From the NCBI GenBank assembly GCA_029980465.1, contig JARYIJ010000001.1, forward strand, positions 1,178,001-1,242,000: 64,000 nt of DNA, read 5' to 3'. The DNA is from Pseudolabrys sp. GTDB taxonomy: Bacteria > Pseudomonadota > Alphaproteobacteria > Rhizobiales > Xanthobacteraceae. A program made the translations under genes and the position numbers. Below are positions 1 through 8,519 of the stretch, piece by piece; the stretch's first letter is position 1, and each line of letters begins with the position of its first letter. The notes under the pieces are model-generated. The model saw nothing but the letters and a program-made list of their open reading frames with translations. It did not search any database and was not told the origin of the DNA.

Positions 1-346
1 CCAGTTGTCCGTTGTCGGCAGCGCCGCGTTCCACCTCTTCGAAATCGGCCACCGGCCGGCGCTTGCGCAACCGGCCGAGCGCCTCATTGACAACGATGCG
101 CGTGAGCCAGGTACTCAGCGCCGAGCGCCCTTCGAACTCCGCCAGATGCGAAAAGGCACGGAGATAGGCGTCCTGCACCGTGTCCTCGGCGTCCCAGTCG
201 TCCTTGAGGATGCTGCGCGCCACCCGAAACAACCGGCGATTATTCTGCCGGACGATGGTGCGGATGGCGCCCTCGTCGCGGCGGCGGGCGCGCGCGATCA
301 GCTCCTGCTCGGCGAATAAAGGCGTGGTGGCGGCCGATACGCTCAA
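1..346 (-). CDS. ECF-family RNA polymerase sigma factor (N-terminal part, runs off left edge)
   Basis: Only about 115 residues are in the window; the rest lies to the left of base 1. The reading frame shows sigma-70 region 2: RRLFRVARSILKDDWDAED is followed by TVQDAYLRAF, the core-binding and -10 recognition helices of ECF sigma factors. TWLTRIVVNEALGRLRKRR then leads into the linker towards region 4. No ATG fits. A TTG at 346 with AGGGAA nine bases upstream is the likely start, giving the N-terminus MSVSAATTPLFAEQ. ECF sigma factors direct RNA polymerase to stress or envelope regulons and usually pair with an anti-sigma gene, which may lie outside the window. Family is confident; the regulon is unknown. 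Confidence 0.85.
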   Translation of the reverse strand, partial: MSVSAATTPLFAEQELIARARRRDEGAIRTIVRQNNRRLFRVARSILKDDWDAEDTVQDAYLRAFSHLAEFEGRSALSTWLTRIVVNEALGRLRKRRPVADFEEVERGAADNGQL

Positions 347-523
347 GGTGGCGATTTCCCTTTCCGGTCTATTGGATGCCGCCCAGCCCCAAAGGTTCCT
401 GCACTCCGCAAGCCTTCAATCGATACGCCGGACAGGTGGACTATGCCACTGAGATGGCTTCACAATCCTGTTACGGCCCCATAGAATTATGTGGAATCAA
501 CCGGCGAGGTTGAGGAGCCTCGA

Positions 524-1081
524 TTGAACGTCCACGTATCACCCAGTGGCTTTCCGGCTCTTGTGCTCAACGCCGACTTCCGGCCGCTGAGTTACTATCC
601 GCTTTCGTTGTGGTCCTGGCAGGACACCATCAAGGCCGTTTTCCTCGAGCGGGTGAACATCGTCGCCAATTACGACCACGCGGTTCATTCTCCCAGCTTC
701 GAGATGAAGTTGCCGAGCGTCGTTTCGCTCAAGACCTTCGTCAAGCCTTCGACACACCCCGCCTTCACCCGCTTCAACGTCTTCCTGCGCGACCGTTTCT
801 CCTGCCAGTATTGCGGCGACCGCGACGACCTCACCTTCGATCATCTCATCCCGCGCTCGCGCGGGGGCCAGACGACCTGGATCAACGTCGTTGCCGCCTG
901 CTCGACGTGCAATCTGCGCAAAGGCAGCATGACGCCAAACGAAGCCAAGATGTGGCCCTCGCAAATGCCGTTCCAGCCGACGGTGCGTCATCTCCACCGC
1001 AACGGCCGCCTGTTTCCGCCCAATTACCTGCACGAGAGTTGGCTCGACTACCTGTACTGGGATACCGAACTCGAGCCCTGA
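524..1081 (+). CDS. HNH endonuclease family protein
   Basis: A small HNH (McrA-like) nuclease domain lies in the C-terminal half: CQYCGDRDDLTFDHLIPRS, then GGQTTWINVVAACSTCNLRK. The two CxxC pairs bind a structural metal, and the DH and N residues form the beta-beta-alpha-metal active site. A GTG at 491 opens the frame, but TTG at 524 is preferred because GAGGAG lies six bases upstream. That start gives MNVHVSPSGFPALVLNADFR. It stands alone after the divergent sigma factor. Such solitary HNH proteins are common in this order; no restriction partner or phage gene is adjacent, so the DNA target is unknown. Confidence 0.85.
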   Translation: MNVHVSPSGFPALVLNADFRPLSYYPLSLWSWQDTIKAVFLERVNIVANYDHAVHSPSFEMKLPSVVSLKTFVKPSTHPAFTRFNVFLRDRFSCQYCGDRDDLTFDHLIPRSRGGQTTWINVVAACSTCNLRKGSMTPNEAKMWPSQMPFQPTVRHLHRNGRLFPPNYLHESWLDYLYWDTELEP

Positions 1082-1217
1082 GCTGCCGGGACTTTTTGCC
1101 ACATCCCATTGTCGGCAAGGATCGCAAGCATCGGGCAAGAGATTTGTGTCTGGAACCTGAATACCCTCGTCACCACCTAAGAGATGGCGATTCTCTGGAC
1201 ATAAGGAACACGGACAG

Positions 1218-1730
1218 ATGGCTCTCGACGTATCGCGTCTTTTGCGCCGGATGGCAGGCGCCGCCATGACCCTGGCCGCCGTCGCCTGGTTGTCGACTGG
1301 CCCCGCACCCGCATCGGCAGGACCGTTCAGCGACTTCCCCGGTCAATGGTCGGGGACCGGCAAGATTCGCGTCAAAGGTCAGAACGTCGAGCGGCTGCGA
1401 TGCAAGGCGGACTACAAGCCGCGCGGCAGCACGGCCACCGAAATCAATCTGAAACTGACCTGCGACAGCGACAGCTACAAATTCGATCTGGACGGGCAGT
1501 TCCAGGCTGACGAGGCCGGTAATATCTCGGGCCGCTGGAGCGAACGCACCCGCAATGTCGGTGGCACCGCTACCGGCACAATTCGCGGCGGCCGCCTGAA
1601 CCTTCACGTGGAAAGCTCCGCCTTCGCGGCCAATCTCGGCATGGTCACGCGCGAGCGCCGGCAAACCGTGACATTCGACGCACACGGCGGCGGACAAGTG
1701 GTGGACTCCTCGATTACACTGCGCCGCTAG
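1218..1730 (+). CDS. Exported protein of unknown function
   Basis: This 170-residue protein has an N-terminal signal peptide: positively charged MALDVSRLLRRM, a hydrophobic stretch MTLAAVAWLSTGPAPA, and a likely cleavage after ASA. The mature part is rich in beta-forming polar residues (FPGQWSGTGKIRVKGQNVER and a second half with GNISGRWSERTRNVGGTATG), reminiscent of small periplasmic beta-barrel or lipocalin-like proteins. I do not recognise a named family. It is followed 40 bases later by the MCE protein on the same strand and could be co-transcribed with it, which would fit an envelope role. The function is unknown. Confidence 0.7.
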   Translation: MALDVSRLLRRMAGAAMTLAAVAWLSTGPAPASAGPFSDFPGQWSGTGKIRVKGQNVERLRCKADYKPRGSTATEINLKLTCDSDSYKFDLDGQFQADEAGNISGRWSERTRNVGGTATGTIRGGRLNLHVESSAFAANLGMVTRERRQTVTFDAHGGGQVVDSSITLRR

Positions 1731-1770
1731 CCCGACGGCAGAATCGGGCGGGGGACATCCGGATAGGGAC

Positions 1771-2901
1771 ATGGAGACTCGGGCGCACTTTACCGTCATC
1801 GGAGCTCTGGTCGTCGCCTTTATCCTCGGCGTGTTCGGCTTCATTTACTGGCTGCAGAACGCCGGCGGCTTCTCGCAGCAAACCGCCTACGAGGTGCGTT
1901 TCGAAGAGCCGCCCATCGGGGGCCTCGCCTCGCTGTCGGCCGTTCTGTTCAACGGCGTGCGCGTCGGCAATGTGGTCGGGCTGAAGCTCGACCCGCAAAA
2001 CCCGCGGACGCTGATCGCGTCGATCACGGTCGATCCGTCGACGCCGATCCGCGCCGATACCAAGGTTGAATTGAGCTACCAGGGCTTCACCGGCGCGCCG
2101 GTGCTGGCGCTCAGCGGCGGCTCGCCTGACGCCCCGCGCCTCACCTCGGTGAACGGCCGGCCGCCGACACTGACGGTCAAGGCCGGCAACGTGCAAAACC
2201 TGACCGACGCCGCCCGCGAAGCCGTTTCGCATTTCGATTCGATTCTGACCGCGAATGAAAAACCGTTTCACACGGCCATCGACGGCATCAGCCAGTTCGC
2301 CGACATGCTGGGCCGCAATTCGAAGCGTGTCGAGGATTTGCTGGGCGGACTCGAGAAGCTCACGGGCACGGGCGCGGCGGCGAAGCCGCCGACCTCGACC
2401 TTCGATCTCGACGCGCCGAGTGATTTTCCCGGTCTCGACAAAGAGATCAGCGCGCCAACCGTGGTCGCCGATCCGAACGCGACGCTGGTCTACGATACCC
2501 AGAAGGTCCTCATCAAAACCTCCGAAGGAACCTATACCGACGTCGAAGGCGCGATCTGGGCCGACAACCTGCCGAAGCTGATGCAGGCCAAGATCGTGCA
2601 GAGCTTCGAGAACGCCAAGCAGCTCAAGGCGGTCAGCCGGCCGATCGACAGTCTCGAGGCGGAATACAAGATCGAGATCACGATCCGCAGTTTCCAGATA
2701 TCGCCGACGCCGCAGCCGAGCGCGGTGATCGAGCTCGCGGTGCGGCTGCTCGACGCCAAGGGCGCCGTCAAGGACGCCCGCATCTTCAAGGCGTCCGAAC
2801 CGGCCCAGGGGATCAAGGGCCGGCAAGCCATCAACGCGCTCAACAAGGCGTTCGTGACGATCGCGCGCGAGCTGGTGATCTGGACCGCCGGCGCGGTCTG
2901 A
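1771..2901 (+). CDS. MCE (MlaD) family protein fused to an ABC_trans_aux (PqiC-like) domain
   Basis: MCE proteins are the periplasmic lipid-binding components of Mla-type ABC transporters. Residues 8-28 form one transmembrane anchor (TVIGALVVAFILGVFGFIYW) and residues about 39-115 a single MCE domain (LFNGVRVGNVVGLKLDPQNP, then IRADTKVELSYQGFTGAPVL). The rest, about 205-365, resembles the ABC-type transport auxiliary lipoprotein family: VYDTQKVLIKTSEGTYTDVE, AIWADNLPKLMQAKIVQSFE, and a terminal KAFVTIARELVIW. These two parts are usually separate genes, so this looks like a fusion that replaces the lipoprotein's own anchor. No MlaE permease or MlaF ATPase is within view. The preceding exported protein may belong to the same unit. 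Confidence 0.8.
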   Translation: METRAHFTVIGALVVAFILGVFGFIYWLQNAGGFSQQTAYEVRFEEPPIGGLASLSAVLFNGVRVGNVVGLKLDPQNPRTLIASITVDPSTPIRADTKVELSYQGFTGAPVLALSGGSPDAPRLTSVNGRPPTLTVKAGNVQNLTDAAREAVSHFDSILTANEKPFHTAIDGISQFADMLGRNSKRVEDLLGGLEKLTGTGAAAKPPTSTFDLDAPSDFPGLDKEISAPTVVADPNATLVYDTQKVLIKTSEGTYTDVEGAIWADNLPKLMQAKIVQSFENAKQLKAVSRPIDSLEAEYKIEITIRSFQISPTPQPSAVIELAVRLLDAKGAVKDARIFKASEPAQGIKGRQAINALNKAFVTIARELVIWTAGAV

Positions 2902-2904
2902 CGA

Positions 2905-3450
2905 TCAGCGCCCCGGCAGCATCCGCCGCAACACGTCGTCCCGCACGATCAGTTCGTGATAGAGGGCGGCGGCGACGTGCAGGCCGACCAGCGTCAGCAT
3001 GACGTAGTTGGCCAGAAAGCTGTGAATGTCGCCCGTCCATTGCCAACCCGGCGCACGCGTGGCGATCAATTGCGGCAACGGCAGGCCGAACATGACGATG
3101 GGCATGCCGCGCCACGAGGCGTTGATCCAGCCCAGGATCGGGATCACGAGCAGCAGACCATAGAGCAGCCAATGGGTGAGCTTCGCGCCGGCGACCTGCC
3201 ATTGCGGCATGCCCGGCTCCGGCGCCGGCTCGGGATGAGTCACACGCCACAAGAGCCGGAGGACGGCGATGGCGAGAATGACCACACCGAACGAAAAATG
3301 CAGGCTGATCAGCGTGCTGACCGGCGTGTTGCGGCCGATGTGCGGCATGGTCCACGCCGTGATGAACTGAATGATCAACAGCAGCAGAATGAGCCAGTGC
3401 AGGAATTTGGCTATGCTCGTATAGCCCGTTGTACCACGTCGTTCGCTCAT
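2905..3450 (-). CDS. Cytochrome b561 (YceJ-type) membrane protein
   Basis: This 181-residue, four-helix inner-membrane dihaem cytochrome b oxidises ubiquinol or accepts electrons at the membrane. The frame shows the family pattern: an N-terminal His in IAKFLHWLILLLLIIQFITA, a second in LISLHFSFGVVILAIAVLRL, THWLLYGLLLVIPILGW for helix 3, and HSFLANYVMLTLVGLHVAAA with YHELIVRDDVLRRMLPG at the end. The ATG at 3450 has GGAGAAG just upstream. It is convergent with the MCE gene, with only three bases between their stops. In this family the redox partner is often unknown; superoxide oxidase activity is established for one E. coli member. Confidence 0.9.
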   Translation of the reverse strand: MSERRGTTGYTSIAKFLHWLILLLLIIQFITAWTMPHIGRNTPVSTLISLHFSFGVVILAIAVLRLLWRVTHPEPAPEPGMPQWQVAGAKLTHWLLYGLLLVIPILGWINASWRGMPIVMFGLPLPQLIATRAPGWQWTGDIHSFLANYVMLTLVGLHVAAALYHELIVRDDVLRRMLPGR

Positions 3451-3663
3451 GTGATCTTCTCCACGCCGAAACCCCTATCAGGCAACACACGTTATTCGAG
3501 GTTAACGGTTCCTTAACGGCCCGGTCTTGTTCCTGTCATATTGCTCCCCCATATAGGGTGACGGTCGCGTTGAGTTGGAGACAGCTCTGCGGCCCTGGAC
3601 GACCACAGGGATGAGGCGACGCCGGATGTACGCGCGCCGACTCCTTCGTGGTCGTTACTTTTT

Positions 3664-4194
3664 TCAGGCTGCCGGTTTTTGCCAAATGCTGTGGAAGCCA
3701 CAGGCCGCGAGCACGGCGAGCCCGAACGACAGCGGCACGTTCCATCCGGCGAGAGACAGGCCGAGGAAGCGCCAGGCCGCCTCGTCGCAGCGCACGACGC
3801 TGACGCTCTGGAGCTGCTTGAGCAGGCCGCCGGGCCCGCCAAGCCCTTCCAGGGGACCTGAGCAGTCAGACGGGCCAGGCCAGAATTTCCATTCGACGCC
3901 GGCGTGATAGGCGGCAAGGCCGGTATTCCACAGCATCGCCAGCGCGACCACGGCAAAGCCGGCAAGCAGCACCTTGCGCGACGCGCCGTACTCGCCGCCG
4001 AGCCACAACAGCACCGCCAGCGGCACGCTGATATAGAACGCATCGCGCTGCTGGAGGCAGAGCGGACACGGATGCAAGCCGACCACATACTGGAAGAACA
4101 GGAAGCCGGCGATGCCGCCGGCGCCGATCAAGGCGATGGCCGCGGCAAACGCCGTGGCATCGGTCTGCTTGAATTTTTCCGTGACTGCCAGCAT
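3664..4194 (-). CDS. dsbB: Disulfide bond formation protein B
   Basis: DsbB reoxidises periplasmic DsbA and passes the electrons to quinone. From the ATG at 4194 the protein is 176 residues with four hydrophobic segments. The first periplasmic loop holds the redox pair in HPCPLCLQQR (Cys43 and Cys46, followed by the conserved Arg50). The second periplasmic loop carries Cys111 in PGPSDCSGPLEG and Cys136 in VSVVRCDEAAWR. All four catalytic cysteines are therefore present. The frame is open to an ATG at 4236, but MLAVTEKFKQ fits the family's short N-terminus better; neither start has a strong ribosome site. No dsbA is nearby. tRNA-Leu begins just upstream on the other strand. Confidence 0.85.
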   Translation of the reverse strand: MLAVTEKFKQTDATAFAAAIALIGAGGIAGFLFFQYVVGLHPCPLCLQQRDAFYISVPLAVLLWLGGEYGASRKVLLAGFAVVALAMLWNTGLAAYHAGVEWKFWPGPSDCSGPLEGLGGPGGLLKQLQSVSVVRCDEAAWRFLGLSLAGWNVPLSFGLAVLAACGFHSIWQKPAA

Positions 4195-4256
4195 AGAGAA
4201 GCCGCCGCCTGCGATTGACCGGCGGCACTGCGCCACTATGATCCCTCGCGGGTCAA

Positions 4257-4343
4257 GCCCCTATGGCGGAATTGGTAGACGCGCCTGACTCAAAATCAGG
4301 TGATGGCAACATCGTGCTGGTTCGAGTCCGGCTAGGGGCACCA
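4257..4343 (+). tRNA. tRNA-Leu (anticodon CAA)
   Basis: An 87-base tRNA with the acceptor stem GCCCCTA (4257-4263) pairing with TAGGGGC (4333-4339), discriminator A and an encoded CCA at 4341-4343. The anticodon arm is CCTGA, loop CTCAAAA, TCAGG, giving anticodon CAA, which reads UUG. A long variable arm (TGATGGCAACATCG) is typical of leucine tRNAs, and GGTTCGAGTCC is the T loop. A 7-bp inverted repeat follows at 4351-4373 (GCAATAA / TTATTGC), but it has no T run and overlaps the stop of the converging deacetylase gene. Confidence 0.97.
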
Positions 4344-4366
4344 GTTCCAGGCAATAAACCGACCGC

Positions 4367-5395
4367 TTATTGCACCGTTCCGCGGTGCGCGCCTTTGGCG
4401 AGCGTCGCCGTATGCACGCGGCGGCCGGATTTCCTGTCGCCATGCGACCGGGCCAGGCCGATGAGATAGGCGGCGCGGGCATCGGCCTGCTGCTTTGCCA
4501 GAGCCGACAGCATCTCGGTCTCATTCGCGAACACGCGCGGCCATGCCGGCTTGGCCGGCGCTGACGCCACCATGACGCCCGGCTCGCCAGGCTTCGGAAC
4601 CGGCGCGACGCCGTCCGGCACGACCTGCACGATCTTGAAGCCATGCGCCTTGAGTTCGCGCAGCAGGACCGGAAGCGCCAGCGCCGTACGGGCCTGGATG
4701 TCGTGCAGCAGCAGGATGCCTTTTCCCTTCGCCTCGAGCCGCGACACGGCCCGGTGCACGACCTGGCTGGCGCTGATGGGAGTCCAGTCGTCGGCCACCG
4801 TATCGGCGCTCCAGACCACGACGCCGTCCGACTGCGCGAATTTCTCGAAGGCCTTGGTGCGGCCAAGGCCCGGCACGCGGAAGAACGGCGCCAATGCGCC
4901 ATCTCCCGCCAGCGCGGTTTTCACCGATTGCATGCCGGTGACCAGCTCACGTTCCGCCGCAGCTTCACTCAAGGCATTGAAATGCAGCGGATGGTTCTGG
5001 CTGTGGCTGCCGATCGTGTGGCCCATCGATGCGACCAGCCGCACTTCCTTCGGATAGGCGGCCGCCATCCGGCCCACCATGAAGAATGTCGCCTTGACGC
5101 ATTCATGCGACAGCGCCGCCAGAACGCGGGTGGTATATGGAGGCAAGGGACCGTCGTCGAAGGTCAGCACGACCTCGTGGTCGTTGAGCGGCAGCGTGTG
5201 CCGATACTGCATCAGGCCGAGCCGGGCGTACTCGTCCGGACCGACCTTGATGACGCGACTGACACCCAGGGCGTCCGGATTGCCCGGACACGACGGCGGC
5301 GCGGCATCGGCCGCCATTGCTCCGGTTCCCATGACGCAACCGAAGGCACACACGACAAGCGCAAAGACGCAATACAGCTTGCGCTGCAACACCAT
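4367..5395 (-). CDS. Exported polysaccharide deacetylase (NodB homology family)
   Basis: This is a carbohydrate esterase family 4 enzyme that removes N-acetyl groups from polysaccharide or peptidoglycan. The frame shows the motif VLTFDDGPLPPYTTRVL, whose first Asp is the catalytic base and second a metal ligand, then HTIGSHSQNHPLHF with the HxxxH metal ligands. GAMAADAAPP marks the end of a signal peptide. The frame is open to 5434, but the ATG at 5395 is preferred because GGGGGAG lies about six bases upstream and the signal peptide then starts MVLQRKLYCVFALVVCAFGC. The C-terminal 60 residues, starting about VASAPAKPAW, are not part of the catalytic domain. The substrate is not known. Confidence 0.88.
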   Translation of the reverse strand: MVLQRKLYCVFALVVCAFGCVMGTGAMAADAAPPSCPGNPDALGVSRVIKVGPDEYARLGLMQYRHTLPLNDHEVVLTFDDGPLPPYTTRVLAALSHECVKATFFMVGRMAAAYPKEVRLVASMGHTIGSHSQNHPLHFNALSEAAAERELVTGMQSVKTALAGDGALAPFFRVPGLGRTKAFEKFAQSDGVVVWSADTVADDWTPISASQVVHRAVSRLEAKGKGILLLHDIQARTALALPVLLRELKAHGFKIVQVVPDGVAPVPKPGEPGVMVASAPAKPAWPRVFANETEMLSALAKQQADARAAYLIGLARSHGDRKSGRRVHTATLAKGAHRGTVQ

Positions 5396-5573
5396 TGGGC
5401 TCTCCCCCATCCCCCGCATTCGAGCCGGGCGCACAATACGAAACCTCGTGAGGCGAATACGGCACGGCCCACCTTTTGCACAGGGCTTTGTCGGCGCAGG
5501 GGATTTTCGCGACGGGTTGTGCTTTAGCCGCCACAGTTAACCGCTATGATCGCGGACCTGACAGGAGCCAGCC

Positions 5574-5780
5574 ATGAACGAAGACGTCTTCAATATGTCG
5601 ATGCGCAAATTCCTCAAGGTCGTCGGCGTGACCTCGCAGCAGGAGATCGAGAAAGCGGTCCGCGCCGCCATCGAGGCCGGCAAGATCAAGGGCAAGGAGA
5701 CGCTCAAGGCGCAAATGGTGCTGACCATCGGCGGCATCGGGCTCACTCACAAGATCGACGGCACGATCGACATCGGCTGA
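5574..5780 (+). CDS. Small DUF6494-type protein
   Basis: A 68-residue soluble protein, MNEDVFNMSMRKFLKVVGVT followed by SQQEIEKAVRAAIEAGKIKG, ending in LTHKIDGTIDIG. The pattern matches the small DUF6494-type proteins that I recall from alphaproteobacteria; they have no known function. GGAGCC lies just upstream of the ATG. The predicted fold is helical at first, then a short beta hairpin. It sits between the divergent polysaccharide deacetylase and the convergent SAF-domain oxidoreductase, and nothing in the context suggests a role. Confidence 0.75.
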   Translation: MNEDVFNMSMRKFLKVVGVTSQQEIEKAVRAAIEAGKIKGKETLKAQMVLTIGGIGLTHKIDGTIDIG

Positions 5781-5782
5781 GG

Positions 5783-7144
5783 TCAGGTCGCCGCCTCGGC
5801 ATTGCGACGTCCGAATGCTGCCTCCATTTCGCGGCGAACCCTGACGGCGGTGTCGTTCGGATCGTAGGCCACGTCCGACCATTTCAGCGCCGCGCCTTCC
5901 GGAATGTCGCGCTTGAGCGTGACGTTGTGGGCGAGGCCGAGCGGCAGCAATCCTTGCTCGAGCGAGGTTTCCGCCGGCGCCTGCCTGCCCCAGACGCAAA
6001 AGCCGCCTTCACCGTCGAGAACCTCGCCCGCCTTGAGCGCCCGCTTGGCGGTGGCAACCACATCGGAACGGAATCCGGTCGGCGCGCCAGTCGGCTCGCG
6101 GCGCAACGCAGCCGACGCCACCGATATGCCGAGCTCCATTCCGATCATGTGGATCGGCCGGTACAGCGCGGCGTATTTGCCGCTCCGGTCCGGCAGCATC
6201 GCGTATTCCTTGAAGCAGCGCCGCGCGTAATCGCTTTCACCCTCGAACACAACATAGGTGCCGAGCGCGAGGTGATGCGGCACGTCGCGGCCGTCGCGAT
6301 AGACCGACGACGTCACCTCCGTGACGCCGGCCTTCTCGAGCGTGCCGCCGTCGGCCCTCGGCTTGCAGACGTCCGCCAGCTCGAACCGCGTCGCCGGCGG
6401 AAAGGCGAGGCCGTTGGTCTGCGGCACGAGGCCCGTCGCGTTGCAGACCGCGCTCATCTCGATGCCGGACTTGGTGCCGTCGACGAACGAGTTGAACATC
6501 TTCGGATTGATCGAGCCGCGATCCTCGATCTGCAGATACTTGTCGAGGATGTCCCAGACGTTGTCCGGATTGGAACGGTGATAATGCGGCTCGTAGCGGG
6601 TGCCTTTGCCGGCGCAGATCACCTTGAATCCGGCGGCGCGCGCCCAATCGACCTGCTCGCAGATCAAGGCGGGCTGATCGCCCCAGGCCAGCGAATAGAC
6701 GACGCCTGCGGCCCGGGCGCGCTGCGCCAGCAGCGGACCCGCGACGGCGTCGGCCTCGACGTTGACCATGACGATGTGCTTGCCGTGCCCGATCGCACGC
6801 AGCGCATGAGCAATGCCCGCGCCCGGCACGCCGGTCGCCTCGACGATGACCTCGACGCGCGGATCGTCGATCAGCGCGCCGGCATTGTCCGTGACGAACG
6901 TCGTGCGCTGCTTGACCGCATCGTCGAGCGAGGACGCCGCGTAGCGGCGGTCTTCCCATCCGGCCGTCTTGAGCTGGCTGCGCGCCCGCGCGACGTCGAG
7001 ATCGGCGACGCCGACGAGATGCATGCCGCGGGTGCGCGCCACCTGCGTCATGAACATCGTGCCGAATTTCCCGGCGCCGATCAGGCCGACGGTGACGGGA
7101 TTTCCGGCGGCTTCACGCTCGATGAGCTTGGAGAAAAGATTCAC
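5783..7144 (-). CDS. Predicted homoserine-dehydrogenase-like oxidoreductase with C-terminal SAF domain
   Basis: An NAD(P)-binding oxidoreductase of the COG4091 type. The N-terminal Rossmann motif is VTVGLIGAGKFGTMFMTQVA, with the catalytic-like region KHIVMVNVEADAVAGPLLAQ. The C-terminal part, from about residue 370, is a SAF-like domain (VVATAKRALKAGEVLDGEGG, then IPEGAALKWSDV) as in flagellar FlgA or sialic acid synthase. The frame is open to an ATG at 7174, but GTG at 7144 has GGGAG six bases upstream and gives MNLFSKLIEREAAG, the usual start for this family. The substrate is not established for this family here. It is convergent with the small gene before it. Confidence 0.82.
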   Translation of the reverse strand: MNLFSKLIEREAAGNPVTVGLIGAGKFGTMFMTQVARTRGMHLVGVADLDVARARSQLKTAGWEDRRYAASSLDDAVKQRTTFVTDNAGALIDDPRVEVIVEATGVPGAGIAHALRAIGHGKHIVMVNVEADAVAGPLLAQRARAAGVVYSLAWGDQPALICEQVDWARAAGFKVICAGKGTRYEPHYHRSNPDNVWDILDKYLQIEDRGSINPKMFNSFVDGTKSGIEMSAVCNATGLVPQTNGLAFPPATRFELADVCKPRADGGTLEKAGVTEVTSSVYRDGRDVPHHLALGTYVVFEGESDYARRCFKEYAMLPDRSGKYAALYRPIHMIGMELGISVASAALRREPTGAPTGFRSDVVATAKRALKAGEVLDGEGGFCVWGRQAPAETSLEQGLLPLGLAHNVTLKRDIPEGAALKWSDVAYDPNDTAVRVRREMEAAFGRRNAEAAT

Positions 7145-7266
7145 GAAAAACTCCCGGCTGAACGCGGGAGCCAATCATGCAGGCGCGGCCAGCACAACCC
7201 CACCCGAACCCGGCCAGTGCGTGATCCGGTTGCATTGAACACCGCTCGAGGTCGGCGGATCAGGCT

Positions 7267-7791
7267 CTACCGGCAGAGCGCCCGGCTGACGAAGGTGACG
7301 TTCTTGCACTCGCCGGACTGAGCGGCGCGCTCACCCATTATGACGCGCACCGGGCAGTTTTCGGCGGCGGTGATGTCCAGGCTGCTGCCGGACTTCATGC
7401 CATTCGACTTGCACAGCGCGTCGGCGGCCGCACGGCAATCCGGAGCGCCGTTTGCAGCGATCGCGCACGTTTCATGGCCGCGCACGATGCGCGTTTCCGT
7501 CAGGCTCGCGACGGCGCCGGCCGCGTTACCCGCGGCTTGCGCGGTCTGCTTCGCCGCCGCTCCGGCCTCCTGGCCGAAATTGTCGACGCCCTCGCCGACA
7601 CCCTTGCCGGCATCCTTGATCTGCTCGCCGAGCGAGTCGAACCAGCGGCCGATCTGGCCGAAGACGTTATCGCCGGAACTGGCTTCGCCGGCCTGCGCGC
7701 TTGCCGGCCCCGCCGCCATGACGCCGGCGCAAATGCAGGCGGCCAGCGAGAGCTGGCGCATCCGCGACGTCGGCTCAAACCGCAACATCAT
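7267..7791 (-). CDS. Exported protein of unknown function, Cys-containing C-terminus
   Basis: About 174 residues from the ATG at 7791; upstream ATG at 7812 and downstream ATG at 7761 are also possible. A signal peptide, MRQLSLAACICAGVMAAGPA ending ASAQA, precedes an amphipathic, Gly/Ala-rich stretch (IKDAGKGVGEGVDNFGQEAG) that could form a helix. A C-terminal domain follows with paired cysteines (HETCAIAANGAPDCRAAADA, LCKSNGMKSG, ENCPVRVI and ECKNVTFVSRALC). The cysteine spacing suggests two or three disulfides in the periplasm, for which DsbB at 3664 would be relevant. I do not recognise a named family. Confidence 0.7.
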   Translation of the reverse strand: MMLRFEPTSRMRQLSLAACICAGVMAAGPASAQAGEASSGDNVFGQIGRWFDSLGEQIKDAGKGVGEGVDNFGQEAGAAAKQTAQAAGNAAGAVASLTETRIVRGHETCAIAANGAPDCRAAADALCKSNGMKSGSSLDITAAENCPVRVIMGERAAQSGECKNVTFVSRALCR

Positions 7792-7880
7792 GGCATCGTC
7801 ACCATTCGGCAAGGCGCCACGCTATGGCAACGGCAAGGCGAAATCTAGGCGGCGGAAGGAAGCGTCCGGAGCCGGCGGCT

Positions 7881-8492
7881 TTAGAACAGATAAAGGACCA
7901 GAACCGCGCCCCCGATAATCGTCGCCGCAAGGACCGCCGCCCAGAACCCCAGCCGGCGCTCGATGATATCGCGCGCCTGCGCGCCGAAGCGGTTGATCAG
8001 CAGCGCCAGGATAAAGAAGCGCCCGCCGCGGGTGATGATCGAGAACAGGATGAACAGCCAGATGTTGTAGCCGGCGAAACCCGAGGTGATGGTGACGATC
8101 TTGAACGGGATCGGCGTGAGGCCCTTGAGCAGAATGATCCAGGCGCCCCACTGCGCGTAGGCGGCCCGAAACGCCTCGACCTTGTCACCGTAGCCGTAGA
8201 GACGAATCAGCCACAGTCCGACGGAGTTGTAGAGCAAGGCGCCGATCGCATAGCCGAGGATGCCGCCCGTCACCGAGGCGACCGTGCACCAGGCCGCCAG
8301 CCGGAACGCGCGGTCCGGCCGCGCAATCGACATCGGGATCAGCATGATGTCCGGCGGAACCGGAAAGAACGAACTCTCGGCAAAGGCGATCGCCGACAGG
8401 ATCCAGACCGCATGCGGCTTCTCGGCCGCGCCGATGCACCAGTCGTAAAGCCGCCGCAAAAGCGACGGCGGCCTGTCAGCCTGGTCGGTCAT
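7881..8492 (-). CDS. DedA/YqaA (SNARE-associated) family membrane protein
   Basis: About 203 residues with four or five transmembrane segments. The motif WILSAIAFAESSFFPVPPDI matches the DedA re-entrant loop (E and PxPP), and GLTPIPFKIVTITSGFAGYN is the second half-helix motif. DedA-family proteins are proposed to move lipids such as undecaprenyl phosphate or phosphatidylethanolamine across the membrane; the YqaA subgroup is less studied. The ATG at 8492 (MTDQADRPPSLL) is chosen; a GTG three codons earlier is too close to the GGAG to be used. The downstream gene order shows no partner. Family is confident, substrate is not. Confidence 0.88.
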   Translation of the reverse strand: MTDQADRPPSLLRRLYDWCIGAAEKPHAVWILSAIAFAESSFFPVPPDIMLIPMSIARPDRAFRLAAWCTVASVTGGILGYAIGALLYNSVGLWLIRLYGYGDKVEAFRAAYAQWGAWIILLKGLTPIPFKIVTITSGFAGYNIWLFILFSIITRGGRFFILALLINRFGAQARDIIERRLGFWAAVLAATIIGGAVLVLYLF

Positions 8493-8519
8493 TATCTGCA
8501 CTTGCTCCGGCGGTCGGTC

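Noticed and set aside
4351..4373. Intrinsic terminator after tRNA-Leu.
   Set aside because: The 7-bp stem lacks a T run and overlaps the stop of the converging deacetylase gene.
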